DNA of 21,464 nucleotides, taken from positions 1 through 21,464 of the forward strand of contig CAMTOL010000011.1 of the NCBI GenBank assembly GCA_947074135.1. The letters run 5' to 3'. This DNA comes from an uncultured Rikenellaceae bacterium. Lineage in GTDB: Bacteria > Bacteroidota > Bacteroidia > Bacteroidales > Rikenellaceae. The first letter of the stretch is position 1. Each line of letters opens with the position of its first letter. Below are positions 7,832 through 19,218 of the stretch, piece after piece. A program made the translations under genes and the position numbers. The notes under the pieces were generated by a model. It searched no databases, was not told where the DNA came from, and saw nothing but the letters and a program-made list of their open reading frames with translations.

Positions 7832-7863
7832 CTAGTAATCTAATTGTGGTGAGGTGATTTTAT

Positions 7864-8895
7864 CTATTTTAGATTTTGGGCAGCTTCTTGACGAGTCTCT
7901 TTTTCAATACTCTCCACATCTACTACCTCGCCACTGTAAAGCTCTGAACGTGATAGTTTGAGGTGGAAGTTTTGTTGAACAAACTTGTCTATCACTAACT
8001 CGTCAATTTGGTTAAAATAGTTCCCTTTGGCAGCCCAACCAATAAAGTCATCGACAGTAGTAATGTCGTAGCGCATTGGGAAATTTGCAACCTCGTGACC
8101 GCTACCTTTGTATCGAATAGCGATATATGGAGATTCGTTTTTATTGAATATCTTAACTAGCGCGTCAGTGCCAAACATTCCGATATTGAAGATTTGTATC
8201 TTTTTGTAAACCACTAGCTTGTCTTTAGTGCCGTGGAACATAAGTGTTGGTGCAGCCCCACGAGCATATTTAGGTTTTCCTTTTTGTGAAAAAACAGCTC
8301 CAGCAAACGATATCACTCCTCTGTATCTGAAAGTCTCAGGCAGGATTTGAGCCACTGTTGTGTAGTTCGACATCTCGTAGTCGGCTTGAAGCACCGTAAT
8401 AGCTCCAGCGCTACTTCCCGAAGCGAAGATTCGAGAGGTGTCGATGCCAAGTTTTGTGTGATTGTCAATTATGTAGCGAGTTGCCGCAAGTAGGTCTTCG
8501 GTTGCCATATCAACAGCCTTAAATGCAGGTTTAGGATTGAGCGGAGATATGTTTTTTTGTCCCTTTAACCCTAAACGATAGTCGATTGCCACAACCTTGT
8601 AGCCTCGCTCTACAAGTAGCGCATAAAACTCTTTATTGTAATCGTGGTTGCGAGAACCCATCACAAACCCGCCTCCAAATACGAAAATAACAGTGCTTCC
8701 ATTATCTCTTTCTAGTTTTGGGCGATATATGTCGAGGTAGATAGCTTGAGTGTCACGCTCGGCAAATAGGTAGCTCTCTGAAGTCTCTATTTTTTTATGT
8801 TCGAGTAGTCCCTGACGGCTAAGTTGCGCACTTGCCGATAGTGTGCTAATTAAGAACAGAAAACACAGAATAGGTTTCACACTCAATTTTACCAT
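7864..8895 (-). CDS. Secreted alpha/beta-hydrolase (esterase/lipase-like)
   Basis: This 343-residue protein has a clear signal peptide (1-23, cut after SASA, Q at +1). The oxyanion-hole motif is FVFGGGFVMG (71-80), the HGGG motif of the hormone-sensitive-lipase/carboxylesterase type with Phe in place of His. The nucleophile elbow is G-S-S-A-G (160-164, Ser162). Asp225 in HGTKD and His267 in GSGHE complete a plausible catalytic triad. About 55 residues of helical tail follow. It is the last gene of the minus-strand run, 8 nt after the ExbB-like gene, and ends at the shared terminator. Secretion and the neighbouring beta-galactosidase suggest a carbohydrate esterase, for example removing acetyl groups, but the substrate is not shown by the sequence. 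Confidence 0.85.
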   Translation of the reverse strand: MVKLSVKPILCFLFLISTLSASAQLSRQGLLEHKKIETSESYLFAERDTQAIYLDIYRPKLERDNGSTVIFVFGGGFVMGSRNHDYNKEFYALLVERGYKVVAIDYRLGLKGQKNISPLNPKPAFKAVDMATEDLLAATRYIIDNHTKLGIDTSRIFASGSSAGAITVLQADYEMSNYTTVAQILPETFRYRGVISFAGAVFSQKGKPKYARGAAPTLMFHGTKDKLVVYKKIQIFNIGMFGTDALVKIFNKNESPYIAIRYKGSGHEVANFPMRYDITTVDDFIGWAAKGNYFNQIDELVIDKFVQQNFHLKLSRSELYSGEVVDVESIEKETRQEAAQNLK

Positions 8896-8903
8896 CTATT
8901 CAA

Positions 8904-9563
8904 TTATTTATCAACATTAATAATGTCGAGGAATGCCATCGTGTTAGCCTCCATTTGGAACACTAACTTCTCGATTTTTGCCACCAAAAAGTTATACCCA
9001 AAATAGGCTGGAATGCCAACCACAAGACCTGCAACCGTTGTAATCATCGCTGTATAAATACCACTCGACAATAGACTCATATCAACCGAACCACCAGCCT
9101 GACTCAAATTCATAAACGCTTGAACCATACCAATAACAGTCCCTAGAAATCCAATCATCGGTGCGCCACCTGCAACGGTTGCCAAGAATGGAAGTCCGCT
9201 CTCAAGTCTTGATACCTCCAGATTACCCACGTTCTCAATAGCCGAATGTATCTCCGAAGTTGGACGACCAAGCATTGAGATACCCTTCTCAATCATACGA
9301 GCAATTGGAGTGCGGCGGTTGCGACAAGCATTAATTGCTTGGTCAACCTTGCCCTCGTAAATTAGGTCACGAATACGGTTCAAGAATTTATTGTCTGGCT
9401 CCGTCGCTTTGCGAATCATTGAGAAACGCTCGAAGAAAATAAAAATCGATATTGCAGATAATATCACAAGTGGTATCATCAACCAACCACCTGCTAGGAT
9501 TAAGGAACCTAGCCCTACTACTGTTTCGCCATTTGCGGCACTTGTTGCTTGAAGAAAAATCAT
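8904..9563 (-). CDS. MotA/TolQ/ExbB-family proton-channel protein
   Basis: This is a 219-residue inner-membrane protein of the ExbB/TolQ type, the size of typical Bacteroidota ExbB. Transmembrane segments lie at about 17-44, 126-150 and 168-195. A cytoplasmic domain sits between the first two (SMIRKATEPDNKF to EVSRLESGLPF). Family hallmarks are present: GFLGTVIGM (138-146, with Thr142) and ITTVAGLVVGIPAYFGYN (174-191), which carry the threonines lining the proton path. ExbB normally works with ExbD (and TonB) to energise outer-membrane transport, yet no ExbD or TonB gene is next to it. The flanks are the beta-galactosidase gene (32 nt upstream) and the esterase gene (8 nt downstream). It could pair with an ExbD encoded elsewhere. 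Confidence 0.9.
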   Translation of the reverse strand: MIFLQATSAANGETVVGLGSLILAGGWLMIPLVILSAISIFIFFERFSMIRKATEPDNKFLNRIRDLIYEGKVDQAINACRNRRTPIARMIEKGISMLGRPTSEIHSAIENVGNLEVSRLESGLPFLATVAGGAPMIGFLGTVIGMVQAFMNLSQAGGSVDMSLLSSGIYTAMITTVAGLVVGIPAYFGYNFLVAKIEKLVFQMEANTMAFLDIINVDK

Positions 9564-9595
9564 ACTTTATTCAATGGTTAATGTTTAACGATAAA

Positions 9596-12901
<3,306 letters not shown>

Positions 12902-12937
12902 CTATAATTAATTAATTTTATTTGCTTGTTGTTTGTG

Positions 12938-14263
12938 CTATTTTTGGCGGAAATAGATTTGTATTGGACAACCTGTAAAGTTCCAGTGGTCGCGTATCTT
13001 GTTCTCCAAAAAACGACGATAATGATCCTTAACATACTGTGGCAAATTCACAAAAAATGCAAACTGCGGAGTCTGTGTCGGTAGCATCGTAACGTACTTA
13101 ATTTTAATGTATTTGCCCTTTATCGATGGTGGAGGCGTGTGGTCGATAATTGGTAATAGATACTCGTTAAGCTCCGAAGTCGGAACTCTACGTTTGCGGT
13201 TGTCGTAAACCTCCAATCCTTTCTGAACGATGTTCATAATACGCTGTTTTTCAACAGCTGAAGTGAATAGAATCGGTACGTCGTTGAACGGCGCAAGTTT
13301 TTGTTTAATGTTTTCGGCAAAGTCACGAGCGGTATTTGTCTCTTTATTTGGTATCAAATCCCACTTGTTGATAACCACAACACAACCTTTGCGGTTTTTG
13401 ACAATAAGGTGGAAGATGTTCATATCTTGAGCGTCAAGCCCAACAGTTGCATCGACTACCAAGAATGCAACATCGCACTCCTCAATGGCGCGAATTGCAC
13501 GAAGCACCGAGTAGAACTCTAGGTCCTCTGTAACTTTAGTTTTCTTGCGAACCCCAGCCGTATCAACCAATGTAAACTCCATTCCATACTTGTTGTAGTG
13601 CGAGTTTATCGAGTCACGAGTTGTTCCAGCAAGGTTTGTAACGATATTGCGTTCTTCACCAAGTAGTGCATTAGTTATTGATGATTTACCAACATTTGGA
13701 CGACCAACGATTGCAAATTTTGGAAGTGAGTTGATTTGTTCCTCTACCTCTTCGGCACTCTCTTTCTCTTCGGGAAGTACTTTGACCACCTCATCTAGTA
13801 TGTCGCCCGAACCACTACCAGTCATACTCGAAAGCGAGTATGGTTCGCCCAGTCCTAGTCCGTAGAATTCGAATGAATCGGTGTGACGTGCGCTGTTGTC
13901 AACTTTATTGACAGCCAGGATAACTGGTTTTGAGGAGCGACGCAACATATTTGCCATTGTTTGGTCGATATCGGTAATACCAGTTTCTACATCCACCATA
14001 AAGAGGATAACGTCAGCCTCCTCGATAGCGATTTCTACTTGTCGCACGATTTCACGTTCGAAAATATCGTCCGAATTTACGGTAAATCCACCAGTGTCAA
14101 CAACAGTGAATGTTCTACCGTTCCAGTCCGTAGTGCCGTAATGGCGATCACGAGTTGTGCCTTCGGTTGCGTCGGTGATTGCTTGACGTGCGCCGATTAA
14201 ACGGTTAAAAAGTGTCGATTTGCCAACATTTGGGCGACCAACGATTGCTACAATACTACTCAT
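12938..14263 (-). CDS. der: Ribosome-assembly GTPase Der (EngA)
   Basis: This is an essential double GTPase that acts in maturation of the 50S ribosomal subunit. It has 441 residues, the normal length. The first G domain has GRPNVGKS (9-16), DTGG (56-59) and NKVD (119-122). The second has GRPNVGKS (187-194), DTAG and NKWD. An acidic linker ([12 protein letters not shown], 165-176) joins them. The C-terminal KH-like domain ends [19 protein letters not shown], typical of Der. The start follows a long non-coding stretch and is unambiguous ([12 protein letters not shown]). In this window it is followed by the beta-galactosidase gene and not by another ribosome-assembly gene. Confidence 0.97.
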   Translation of the reverse strand: MSSIVAIVGRPNVGKSTLFNRLIGARQAITDATEGTTRDRHYGTTDWNGRTFTVVDTGGFTVNSDDIFEREIVRQVEIAIEEADVILFMVDVETGITDIDQTMANMLRRSSKPVILAVNKVDNSARHTDSFEFYGLGLGEPYSLSSMTGSGSGDILDEVVKVLPEEKESAEEVEEQINSLPKFAIVGRPNVGKSSITNALLGEERNIVTNLAGTTRDSINSHYNKYGMEFTLVDTAGVRKKTKVTEDLEFYSVLRAIRAIEECDVAFLVVDATVGLDAQDMNIFHLIVKNRKGCVVVINKWDLIPNKETNTARDFAENIKQKLAPFNDVPILFTSAVEKQRIMNIVQKGLEVYDNRKRRVPTSELNEYLLPIIDHTPPPSIKGKYIKIKYVTMLPTQTPQFAFFVNLPQYVKDHYRRFLENKIRDHWNFTGCPIQIYFRQK

Positions 14264-14347
14264 CTTATCTTTCAGTTTTATTGCCTTTTAGGCTATCAGT
14301 GTTAAAAAATTACGATAACCTGTTGAAAAGGCATACCTATTAAAGTA

Positions 14348-14355
14348 CAAAAGTA
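14348..14355 (-). promoter_or_regulatory. Possible -7 element for der
   Basis: On the minus strand this reads TACTTTTG, a full TAnnTTTG match about 85 nt upstream of the der start. No TTTG is found at the expected -33 distance, so the assignment is tentative. Confidence 0.3.
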
Positions 14356-14457
14356 CAAAAAAACTATTAATTTTGTGCTATTATAAAGTTTTAACTAACA
14401 ATTGGAATAGTTATTTCTCTACTTTCCCTTTTGTTGGCTTTAGAACCGTTTATAATC

Positions 14458-14479
14458 GTTCTTTTGTTCACAAAAGAAC
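14458..14479. repeat. Inverted repeat GTTCTTTTGT-TC-ACAAAAGAAC
   Basis: This is a perfect 10-bp inverted repeat with a 2-nt centre. On the plus strand it is followed by CAAAAAAC and on the minus strand by an A-rich stretch, so it is not a clean terminator. It is the strongest palindrome in the gene-free region. Confidence 0.7.
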
Positions 14480-14737
14480 CAAAAAACTTTGACAAGTACT
14501 GCGTACTTGATGATTTTTTAGAAATTTCCGATACAGTTCTGTTAGATATGGTTTTGACTTTATTTTAGGGGTCGCCCACGCACAAAGTGCCTGGATCAGG
14601 AATATTCGTATTTAATTTTTACTCGCACTTACATTTCCAGATTACATTTACATCCCAATATTATCAACCTTTAGGTTCTCCAACTTCTAAACAAAAGTCA
14701 AATCCATATCAACTAACCTATCATAATAATTGTGAAT

Positions 14738-14815
14738 TTTCAATTGAGAATTGAAACAGTCATTCGATTCGAAGAATCGACAGAAGTTTTTTGCGGAGCT
14801 TTTTTACAAAAAAGC
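14738..14815. repeat. Three adjacent inverted repeats upstream of meaB
   Basis: In 78 nt there are TTTCAATT-GAG-AATTGAAA (14738-14756), TCGATTC-GAA-GAATCGA (14764-14780) and GCTTTTTT-AC-AAAAAAGC (14798-14815), all with perfect arms. They lie 53 nt before the meaB start and may influence its expression, or they may be a resident repeat element. Confidence 0.6.
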
Positions 14816-14868
14816 GACAATGTGAAATGATATATTAAATATTAATTCGGATAACTCAAAATAAGAGT

Positions 14869-15957
14869 ATGAATCATTTTGAAGACCAACACAAAGAGCA
14901 TCACAAGGATAGTGCGCTCAATGTTAATGCAGGTGTTGAGCAACCGCCAATTGTTAATCCATACTACAAACGTGTTAAAAAGCGTGAGATGAGTGTCGAG
15001 GAGTATGTTGAGGGGATTAAGGCTGGTAATATTGTGGTTTTGGGTCAGGCTATAACGCTTATCGAGAGTGCGTTAGAGGAACATCAGAGGGTGGCTGAGC
15101 AGATTCTTAGCCTCTGTTTGCCATTTAGCGGAAATTCGGTTCGTATTGGCATTACGGGTGTTCCTGGGGCTGGAAAATCGACCTTTATTGAGGCTATTGG
15201 GGGTAGAGTAGTGGCTGGTGGACGCAAGTTGGCGGTGTTGGCTATTGATCCCTCGTCGCAACGCTCGAAAGGTTCGATACTAGGCGACAAGACGAGAATG
15301 GAAACGTTGACCCATAATCCCAATGTGTTTATCAGACCTTCGCCTTCGGGCAATTCGTTGGGAGGAGTGGCTCGTAAAACTCGTGAAACTATGATACTCT
15401 GCGAGGCGGCAGGATTTGATACTATTTTTATCGAAACCGTTGGTGTTGGGCAGAGCGAAACGGCTGTTCATTCGATGGTTGACCTCTTTTTGATGCTTCA
15501 GATTTCGGGTGCTGGCGATGAGTTGCAGGGCATTAAACGTGGTATTATGGAGATGGCGGATTTGGTGGCCATTACTAAGGCTGATGGGTCTAATGTCGAT
15601 AGAGCTGCACTTACTAAGGCGCAGATTGAGAATGCGTTATTGTTGTTTCCAATTCCTGAGAGTGGATTAAGACCAAAAGTGTTCCTCACATCGTCGGTTG
15701 ATGGTACTGGGCTTGATGAGTTGTGGAGTGCAGTTATAGAGTTTTTACAAAAGACACAAAATTTTGAGCATAACAGAGCGCGTCAAGCTATGTACTGGAT
15801 GCACGAAACAATTGACGAGGCACTTCGTGGTGGTTTCTATCGCAATGAGAAGATAGAGAAGCTGTTGGTTGAAATCGAGAGCAAGGTAGAGGGCAATCAG
15901 ATGTCACCATTTACGGCAGCTCATCATCTGCTCGACGTCTATAAAGAGCAGTGTTAG
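14869..15957 (+). CDS. meaB: Methylmalonyl-CoA mutase-associated GTPase MeaB (ArgK/MMAA family)
   Basis: This G3E-family P-loop GTPase gates cobalamin loading of methylmalonyl-CoA mutase and protects it from inactivation, so it should serve the MutA/MutB pair encoded in this window. It has 362 residues. Walker A is G97-V-P-G-A-G-K-S-T105. The strongly conserved family stretch AIDPSSQRSKGSILGDKTRM follows. Next come the SPSGNSLGGVARKTRE block and the switch-region motif ETVGVGQSE, then SGAGDELQGIKRGIMEMADLV and TKAD in the G4 position. The C-terminal helices (from about 300) match the dimerisation arm. The first 12 residues hold four histidines (NHFEDQHKEHH), an unusual but untested detail. 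The start follows a gene-free region with no recognisable promoter. Its stop codon overlaps that of the convergent gene. Confidence 0.95.
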   Translation: MNHFEDQHKEHHKDSALNVNAGVEQPPIVNPYYKRVKKREMSVEEYVEGIKAGNIVVLGQAITLIESALEEHQRVAEQILSLCLPFSGNSVRIGITGVPGAGKSTFIEAIGGRVVAGGRKLAVLAIDPSSQRSKGSILGDKTRMETLTHNPNVFIRPSPSGNSLGGVARKTRETMILCEAAGFDTIFIETVGVGQSETAVHSMVDLFLMLQISGAGDELQGIKRGIMEMADLVAITKADGSNVDRAALTKAQIENALLLFPIPESGLRPKVFLTSSVDGTGLDELWSAVIEFLQKTQNFEHNRARQAMYWMHETIDEALRGGFYRNEKIEKLLVEIESKVEGNQMSPFTAAHHLLDVYKEQC

Positions 15958-16472
15958 GGATTGGCAGTTACCACTCCTGTATATATAATCGGCGAGTTGT
16001 ACTTTGAACTAATGGTGAGATATGTTCTACCTGTTTGAGGCGAAATTTCGAAAGAAAAAGTGTAGTTCTGATTTCGAGATGTAGCAAATGGTTGAGAACT
16101 CTTTATGTTTTTTGCTGTTACTTGAACTGAATAGAACCCATTTTTTAGTATCTGCGATTTGTAGGTGTAGTCAGCGGTCAGGAAATCTATACTTCCCGGA
16201 GTAATTGCAGATGGTTGCGATGGCGAGATATATGTTATCAACACTCTTAATTCGCCAGGTGTAATATAAAACACGTTGTTAGATACATAAAAAGGGTAGC
16301 CCTCTTCTCCATTTTGACCTATATACTCAGGAGTGAATGTAAAATTACCTCCCACAATAGCCGCCGTCATTGTCGAATCATAACGAATCTCTCGTTTTTG
16401 TTGGCGAGCTTCACGCTTTGTTTTGCGTTGTGATGAGCCGTTTTGAGCCGCAGCAGTTAAGATTAGGGTCAC
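15954..16472 (-). pseudogene. DUF4251-like exported protein with a damaged start
   Basis: The open frame has a GTG at 16470-16472, giving 172 residues (MTLILTAAAQNGSS...). The intended gene appears longer. Upstream in the same frame the codons spell EQRLFFISILVTLILTAAAQ, a good signal peptide, but there is no start codon before an in-frame TAG. The ATG at 16502-16504 lies in another frame (ATGAACAAAGACTC). Adding one A to make ATGAAACAAAGACTC would give MKQRLFFISILVTLILTAAAQ. So either one base was lost, in the cell or in the assembly, or the GTG is used without a full signal peptide. The mature part, with beta-rich text (FTFTPEYIG, LRVLITYISP, YTFSFEISPQTGRTYLTISSKYNSPIIYTGVV), resembles DUF4251. 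Function is unknown. It follows the MATE gene by about 63 nt. Confidence 0.65.
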
Positions 16473-16489
16473 TAAAATAGATATAAAAA

Positions 16490-16540
16490 AGAGTCTTTGT
16501 TCATCGGTTAATTCATTTACCTATACAAACAAAAGACTCT
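16490..16540 (-). promoter_or_regulatory. Hairpin overlapping the translation start of the DUF4251-like gene
   Basis: In plus-strand order, AGAGTCTTTGTT (16490-16501) is complementary to AACAAAAGACTCT (16528-16540) apart from one extra A, with a 26-nt spacer. In the mRNA the 3' arm begins right after the ATG at 16504-16502 and covers the first codons. It could lower initiation there, or be chance. Confidence 0.45.
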
Positions 16541-16567
16541 ACAATTTGTGTACCAATTCTATGTGAG

Positions 16568-17884
16568 TTATCTCTGTTTTAGATACCAATTAAAACGGTG
16601 AATATAGAGAATGGCGAGTGCGGTGAGTGCGCATACAAAGCCGACCCAGATACCTGCAGCTTCCATATCGATAATAAAGCCAAAAAAGTAGGCTATTGGC
16701 GCACCGATAATTAAGTAAGAACCCATAGCGTAATACATTGGACGCTTTACATCCATCAATCCACGAAGCGCACCGAGTGTGACCCCCTGAATCCCATCGG
16801 AGAGTTGAAACAATCCACCAAAAAAGAGCAGATGCGCTGCCACAATCTGCACTGCGCTGTCGGGAGTAAATAGCGACACAATGGGCATTGCAAATATTAT
16901 AAAGATTGTTGCAGTGAAGAGCATAAAGCAGATAACCATAACAAGTGCGGCACGTAGCAATGCACGAACCTCGTCGTAGAGTTTGAGAGCATAGTTTTTT
17001 GACACCAATATAGTGACTGCGCTAGCAAGTCCACCGACAAACATAAAGGCAGTGGTAGGCAGATTGATTGCAACTTGGTGTCCAGCCAACTCTACAGCAC
17101 CAAATGTACCAATTATAACTGCCATTAACGAAATTCCGCTCATTTCGACCCCAATTTGCATAGCTATTGGGTAACCAATGCGCCAAAGTCTGAGCAGTCT
17201 GAAGTTTTTAATTTTCTCGCTCCAGAATCCTCTGAAGAATCGACGATAAGCCTCTCTGCGCCACACCAAGATAGCAAACATAGCGACCATCATAATACGA
17301 GCGATAAGTGTTGCTAACCCTGCTCCCACAGCTCCCATTGCAGGTAAACCGAAATATCCATAGATGAATATAAAGTTCATTATGATATTGGCAATGTTGG
17401 TTGTAATGGTAATGACCATAGCCCATTTGGTGTTCCCTAGTCCTTCGAATAGTTGGCGAATGGTGTAGAAACCCATCATCGGGAGTATTGAGGCGACCAT
17501 CAACCACGAGAAAGGTGTTGCAATTTCGATAGCTCCTGCATCTTGTCCCATCAAGGGCATTGTTAGAGTTAGACCACTAAGCACAAGGGTCAATAATACA
17601 CCCAAAATCAGATTTAAGAAGGCTGAGTTTTTGACAAGCGATTTGATTCTTGGTATATCGTTACGAACGAAGGCTCTGCTGGTTAGAGGTGTAATACCCA
17701 TAGCTATCCCCATTCCTATTAGCATTACCGGCCAGAACAGCGCGTTTGCAAACGATACGCCAGCCAAAGGAACAGCACCTAGTTGCCCCACCATCATTGT
17801 ATCGACCAGCGACACGACCATCAAACCCACTTGCGATATTATCACAGGCAGAGCCAAATTTAGTATTGTTCTATATCTCGACAT
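16568..17884 (-). CDS. MATE-family multidrug efflux transporter (NorM-like)
   Basis: This 438-residue inner-membrane antiporter is of the MATE family and would export cationic drugs or metabolites using a Na+ or H+ gradient. It is hydrophobic throughout, consistent with twelve transmembrane helices in two related halves (about 1-215 and 225-435). The start MSRYRTILNLALPVIISQVGLMVVSLVDTMMVGQLGAVPLAGVSFAN is the classic first two MATE helices, and FRLLRLWRIGYPIAMQIGVEMSG (about 226-250) starts the second half. The substrate cannot be told from sequence. The gene is separated from the ribosomal genes upstream by a terminator, and the DUF4251-like gene follows. Confidence 0.92.
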   Translation of the reverse strand: MSRYRTILNLALPVIISQVGLMVVSLVDTMMVGQLGAVPLAGVSFANALFWPVMLIGMGIAMGITPLTSRAFVRNDIPRIKSLVKNSAFLNLILGVLLTLVLSGLTLTMPLMGQDAGAIEIATPFSWLMVASILPMMGFYTIRQLFEGLGNTKWAMVITITTNIANIIMNFIFIYGYFGLPAMGAVGAGLATLIARIMMVAMFAILVWRREAYRRFFRGFWSEKIKNFRLLRLWRIGYPIAMQIGVEMSGISLMAVIIGTFGAVELAGHQVAINLPTTAFMFVGGLASAVTILVSKNYALKLYDEVRALLRAALVMVICFMLFTATIFIIFAMPIVSLFTPDSAVQIVAAHLLFFGGLFQLSDGIQGVTLGALRGLMDVKRPMYYAMGSYLIIGAPIAYFFGFIIDMEAAGIWVGFVCALTALAILYIHRFNWYLKQR

Positions 17885-17943
17885 TATTTTAGGTAATTCA
17901 GTGATCTAGTTATTTGTTCATTGCCCATTGTCCAATGTCAATT

Positions 17944-17973
17944 AAAAAGGGCGCCTCCGTTTTGGAAGCGCCC
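17944..17973 (-). terminator. Terminator of the rpsF-rpsR-rplI operon
   Basis: On the minus strand, GGGCGCTTCC (17973-17964) pairs with GGAGGCGCCC (17958-17949) around a 5-nt loop, with one mismatch. Five T follow (17948-17944). It lies about 30 nt after the rplI stop and before the MATE start. Confidence 0.82.
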
Positions 17974-18004
17974 CCTTACTCTATTATTTAAGAGCTAGGC
18001 TGCT

Positions 18005-18481
18005 TTATTCTGCTTTAGCTTCCTCTTTAACAGCTACTGCTGTTGAAGAAACAACCTCGATTTTCACCTCTGCATTTACCTCTTTGAAGATGCGAATTGA
18101 TGCAGTGTGTGAACCTACCTCTTTAATTGCGCTTACTTTGATGTTGCGTTTGTCAACTTCGATGCCTTTAGCTGCAATAGCTTCAGCGATATCGGTAGTT
18201 GTAACGGTACCAAATATTTTACCATTTTCGTTAGCCTTAACACTAAGAGTAACTACCATTGCTTCCAATTTCGTAGCGATTGCTTGAGCATCAGAAATCA
18301 TTTTAGCCTCTTTATGAGCACGTTGGCGAAGAGTCTCTTCGTGTGCTTTAACAGCCGATTTAGTAGCCACAGTCGCATAACCTTGTGGAACAAGGAAGTT
18401 GTTAGCGTAACCTGGCTTAACGTTTACAATCTGGTCTTTATAACCGAGATTCTCGATATCAGTTTTAAGTATAATTTCCAT
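18005..18481 (-). CDS. rplI: 50S ribosomal protein L9
   Basis: This 158-residue protein is a large-subunit component at the base of the L1 stalk. The N-terminal rRNA-binding domain has the conserved MEIILKTDIENLGYKDQIVNVKPGYANNFLVPQGYA. A long connecting helix (about 45-75) leads to the C-terminal domain with GKIFGTVTTTDIAEAIAAKGIEVDKRNI. The tail (VSSTAVAVKEEAKAE) is a short alanine- and glutamate-rich extension beyond the usual end near 148. It lies 8 nt after rpsR in the standard gene order. Confidence 0.97.
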   Translation of the reverse strand: MEIILKTDIENLGYKDQIVNVKPGYANNFLVPQGYATVATKSAVKAHEETLRQRAHKEAKMISDAQAIATKLEAMVVTLSVKANENGKIFGTVTTTDIAEAIAAKGIEVDKRNIKVSAIKEVGSHTASIRIFKEVNAEVKIEVVSSTAVAVKEEAKAE

Positions 18482-18489
18482 CTTAGTTT

Positions 18490-18774
18490 CTATTTCATTA
18501 AGTCAGTTACAAATGGTAGGATAGCCAAGTGACGAGCGCGTTTAACTGCTTGAGCCACTTTCTTTTGGAATTTTTGAGAGGTACCAGTCAGACGACGTGG
18601 AAGGATCTTTCCTTGTTCGTTCAAGAATTTTTTGAGGAACTCAGGATCTTTGTAATCGATGTATTTGATACCGCTTTTTTTGAAACGGCAATATTTTTTC
18701 TTTTTAACATCTACTTGAACAGGGTTCAAATAGCGTACTTCGCTACCTTGAGCTGGATTTTGTTGTGTTGACAT
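18490..18774 (-). CDS. rpsR: 30S ribosomal protein S18
   Basis: This 94-residue protein of the small-subunit platform binds as a dimer with S6. The core [60 protein letters not shown] is diagnostic. A 25-residue N-terminal extension ([25 protein letters not shown]) precedes it. It lies 14 nt after rpsF and 8 nt before rplI, so it is translated from the same mRNA. Confidence 0.97.
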   Translation of the reverse strand: MSTQQNPAQGSEVRYLNPVQVDVKKKKYCRFKKSGIKYIDYKDPEFLKKFLNEQGKILPRRLTGTSQKFQKKVAQAVKRARHLAILPFVTDLMK

Positions 18775-18788
18775 CTTCGTAGTAGAGC

Positions 18789-19130
18789 TTAGTTTTTGTT
18801 ACTGATTTTCTCGCGGCGTTTCGCAGCATACTCAATTGCATCTTTGTCGAGGCGGAAAGTAAGGAAACGGATAACGCGTTCGTCACGACGGTAAGCTGTT
18901 TCTAGTTTCTCGATAATTGTACCATCTGGTGCAGAGAACTGCATCAAGAAGTAGTAGCCCGTGCTTTTTTTGGCAATTGGGTAGGCGAGTTTGCGAAGAC
19001 CCCAGCTTTCGGTGTGCTCCACAGTTGCGCCGTTCTCAGCCAAAAGGCCTTGGAATTTGCTCTCCATCTCAGCAAGTGCTGCTTCAGCAACTACTGGAGA
19101 TGCAATGAAAACGGTTTCGTAAGTGTTCAT
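18789..19130 (-). CDS. rpsF: 30S ribosomal protein S6
   Basis: This 113-residue protein of the small-subunit platform is a partner of S18. It starts [17 protein letters not shown] and has the conserved [25 protein letters not shown] (61-85) and [19 protein letters not shown] (101 on by family, here near the end). It is the first gene of the rpsF-rpsR-rplI operon, with a strong promoter just upstream. Confidence 0.97.
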   Translation of the reverse strand: MNTYETVFIASPVVAEAALAEMESKFQGLLAENGATVEHTESWGLRKLAYPIAKKSTGYYFLMQFSAPDGTIIEKLETAYRRDERVIRFLTFRLDKDAIEYAAKRREKISNKN

Positions 19131-19172
19131 TTTCTTTTGTTTTAATTAAAAATTACCCCTAAAAAGGGAGTG

Positions 19173-19202
19173 CAAAGGTAATAAAAAATTCTGAATTCCA
19201 AA
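19173..19202 (-). promoter_or_regulatory. Promoter of rpsF-rpsR-rplI
   Basis: On the minus strand, TTTG (19202-19199), 18 nt, then TACCTTTG (19180-19173), matching the Bacteroidota consensus. Transcription would start near 19166, giving a leader of about 35 nt that begins with a weak hairpin (19155-19171, 5 bp). Its -33 box lies 16 nt from that of the divergent rsgA promoter. Confidence 0.75.
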
Positions 19203-19218
19203 TCTTTTGCTCTATTTT

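Larger units (their letters stand above)
14264..14868. other. 605-bp gene-free region with a cluster of short inverted repeats
   Basis: No credible coding sequence, tRNA or rRNA is visible in this region between the divergent genes der and meaB. It contains at least six separate short perfect inverted repeats: 14458-14479 (10-bp arms, GTTCTTTTGT), 14493-14509 (7-bp, CAAGTAC), 14580-14590 (4-bp, GCAC), 14738-14756 (8-bp, TTTCAATT), 14764-14780 (7-bp, TCGATTC) and 14798-14815 (8-bp, GCTTTTTT). TTACATTT-like words also recur near 14627-14650. This looks like accumulated REP- or MITE-like repeats or a degraded insertion, but only a genome-wide search could show copies elsewhere. Confidence 0.6.

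Noticed and set aside
9564..9595. Separate promoter for the ExbB-like gene
   Set aside because: The 32-nt gap has no TTTG/TAnnTTTG pair.
15580..15595. TKAD in place of NKxD in the G4 motif of MeaB as a defect
   Set aside because: A threonine at this position occurs in related members of this family as far as I recall, and all other motifs are intact.
19131..19172. S6:S18-binding autoregulatory leader before rpsF
   Set aside because: Only a weak 5-bp hairpin is present, and I do not see the CCG-containing loop or bulge known for that motif.
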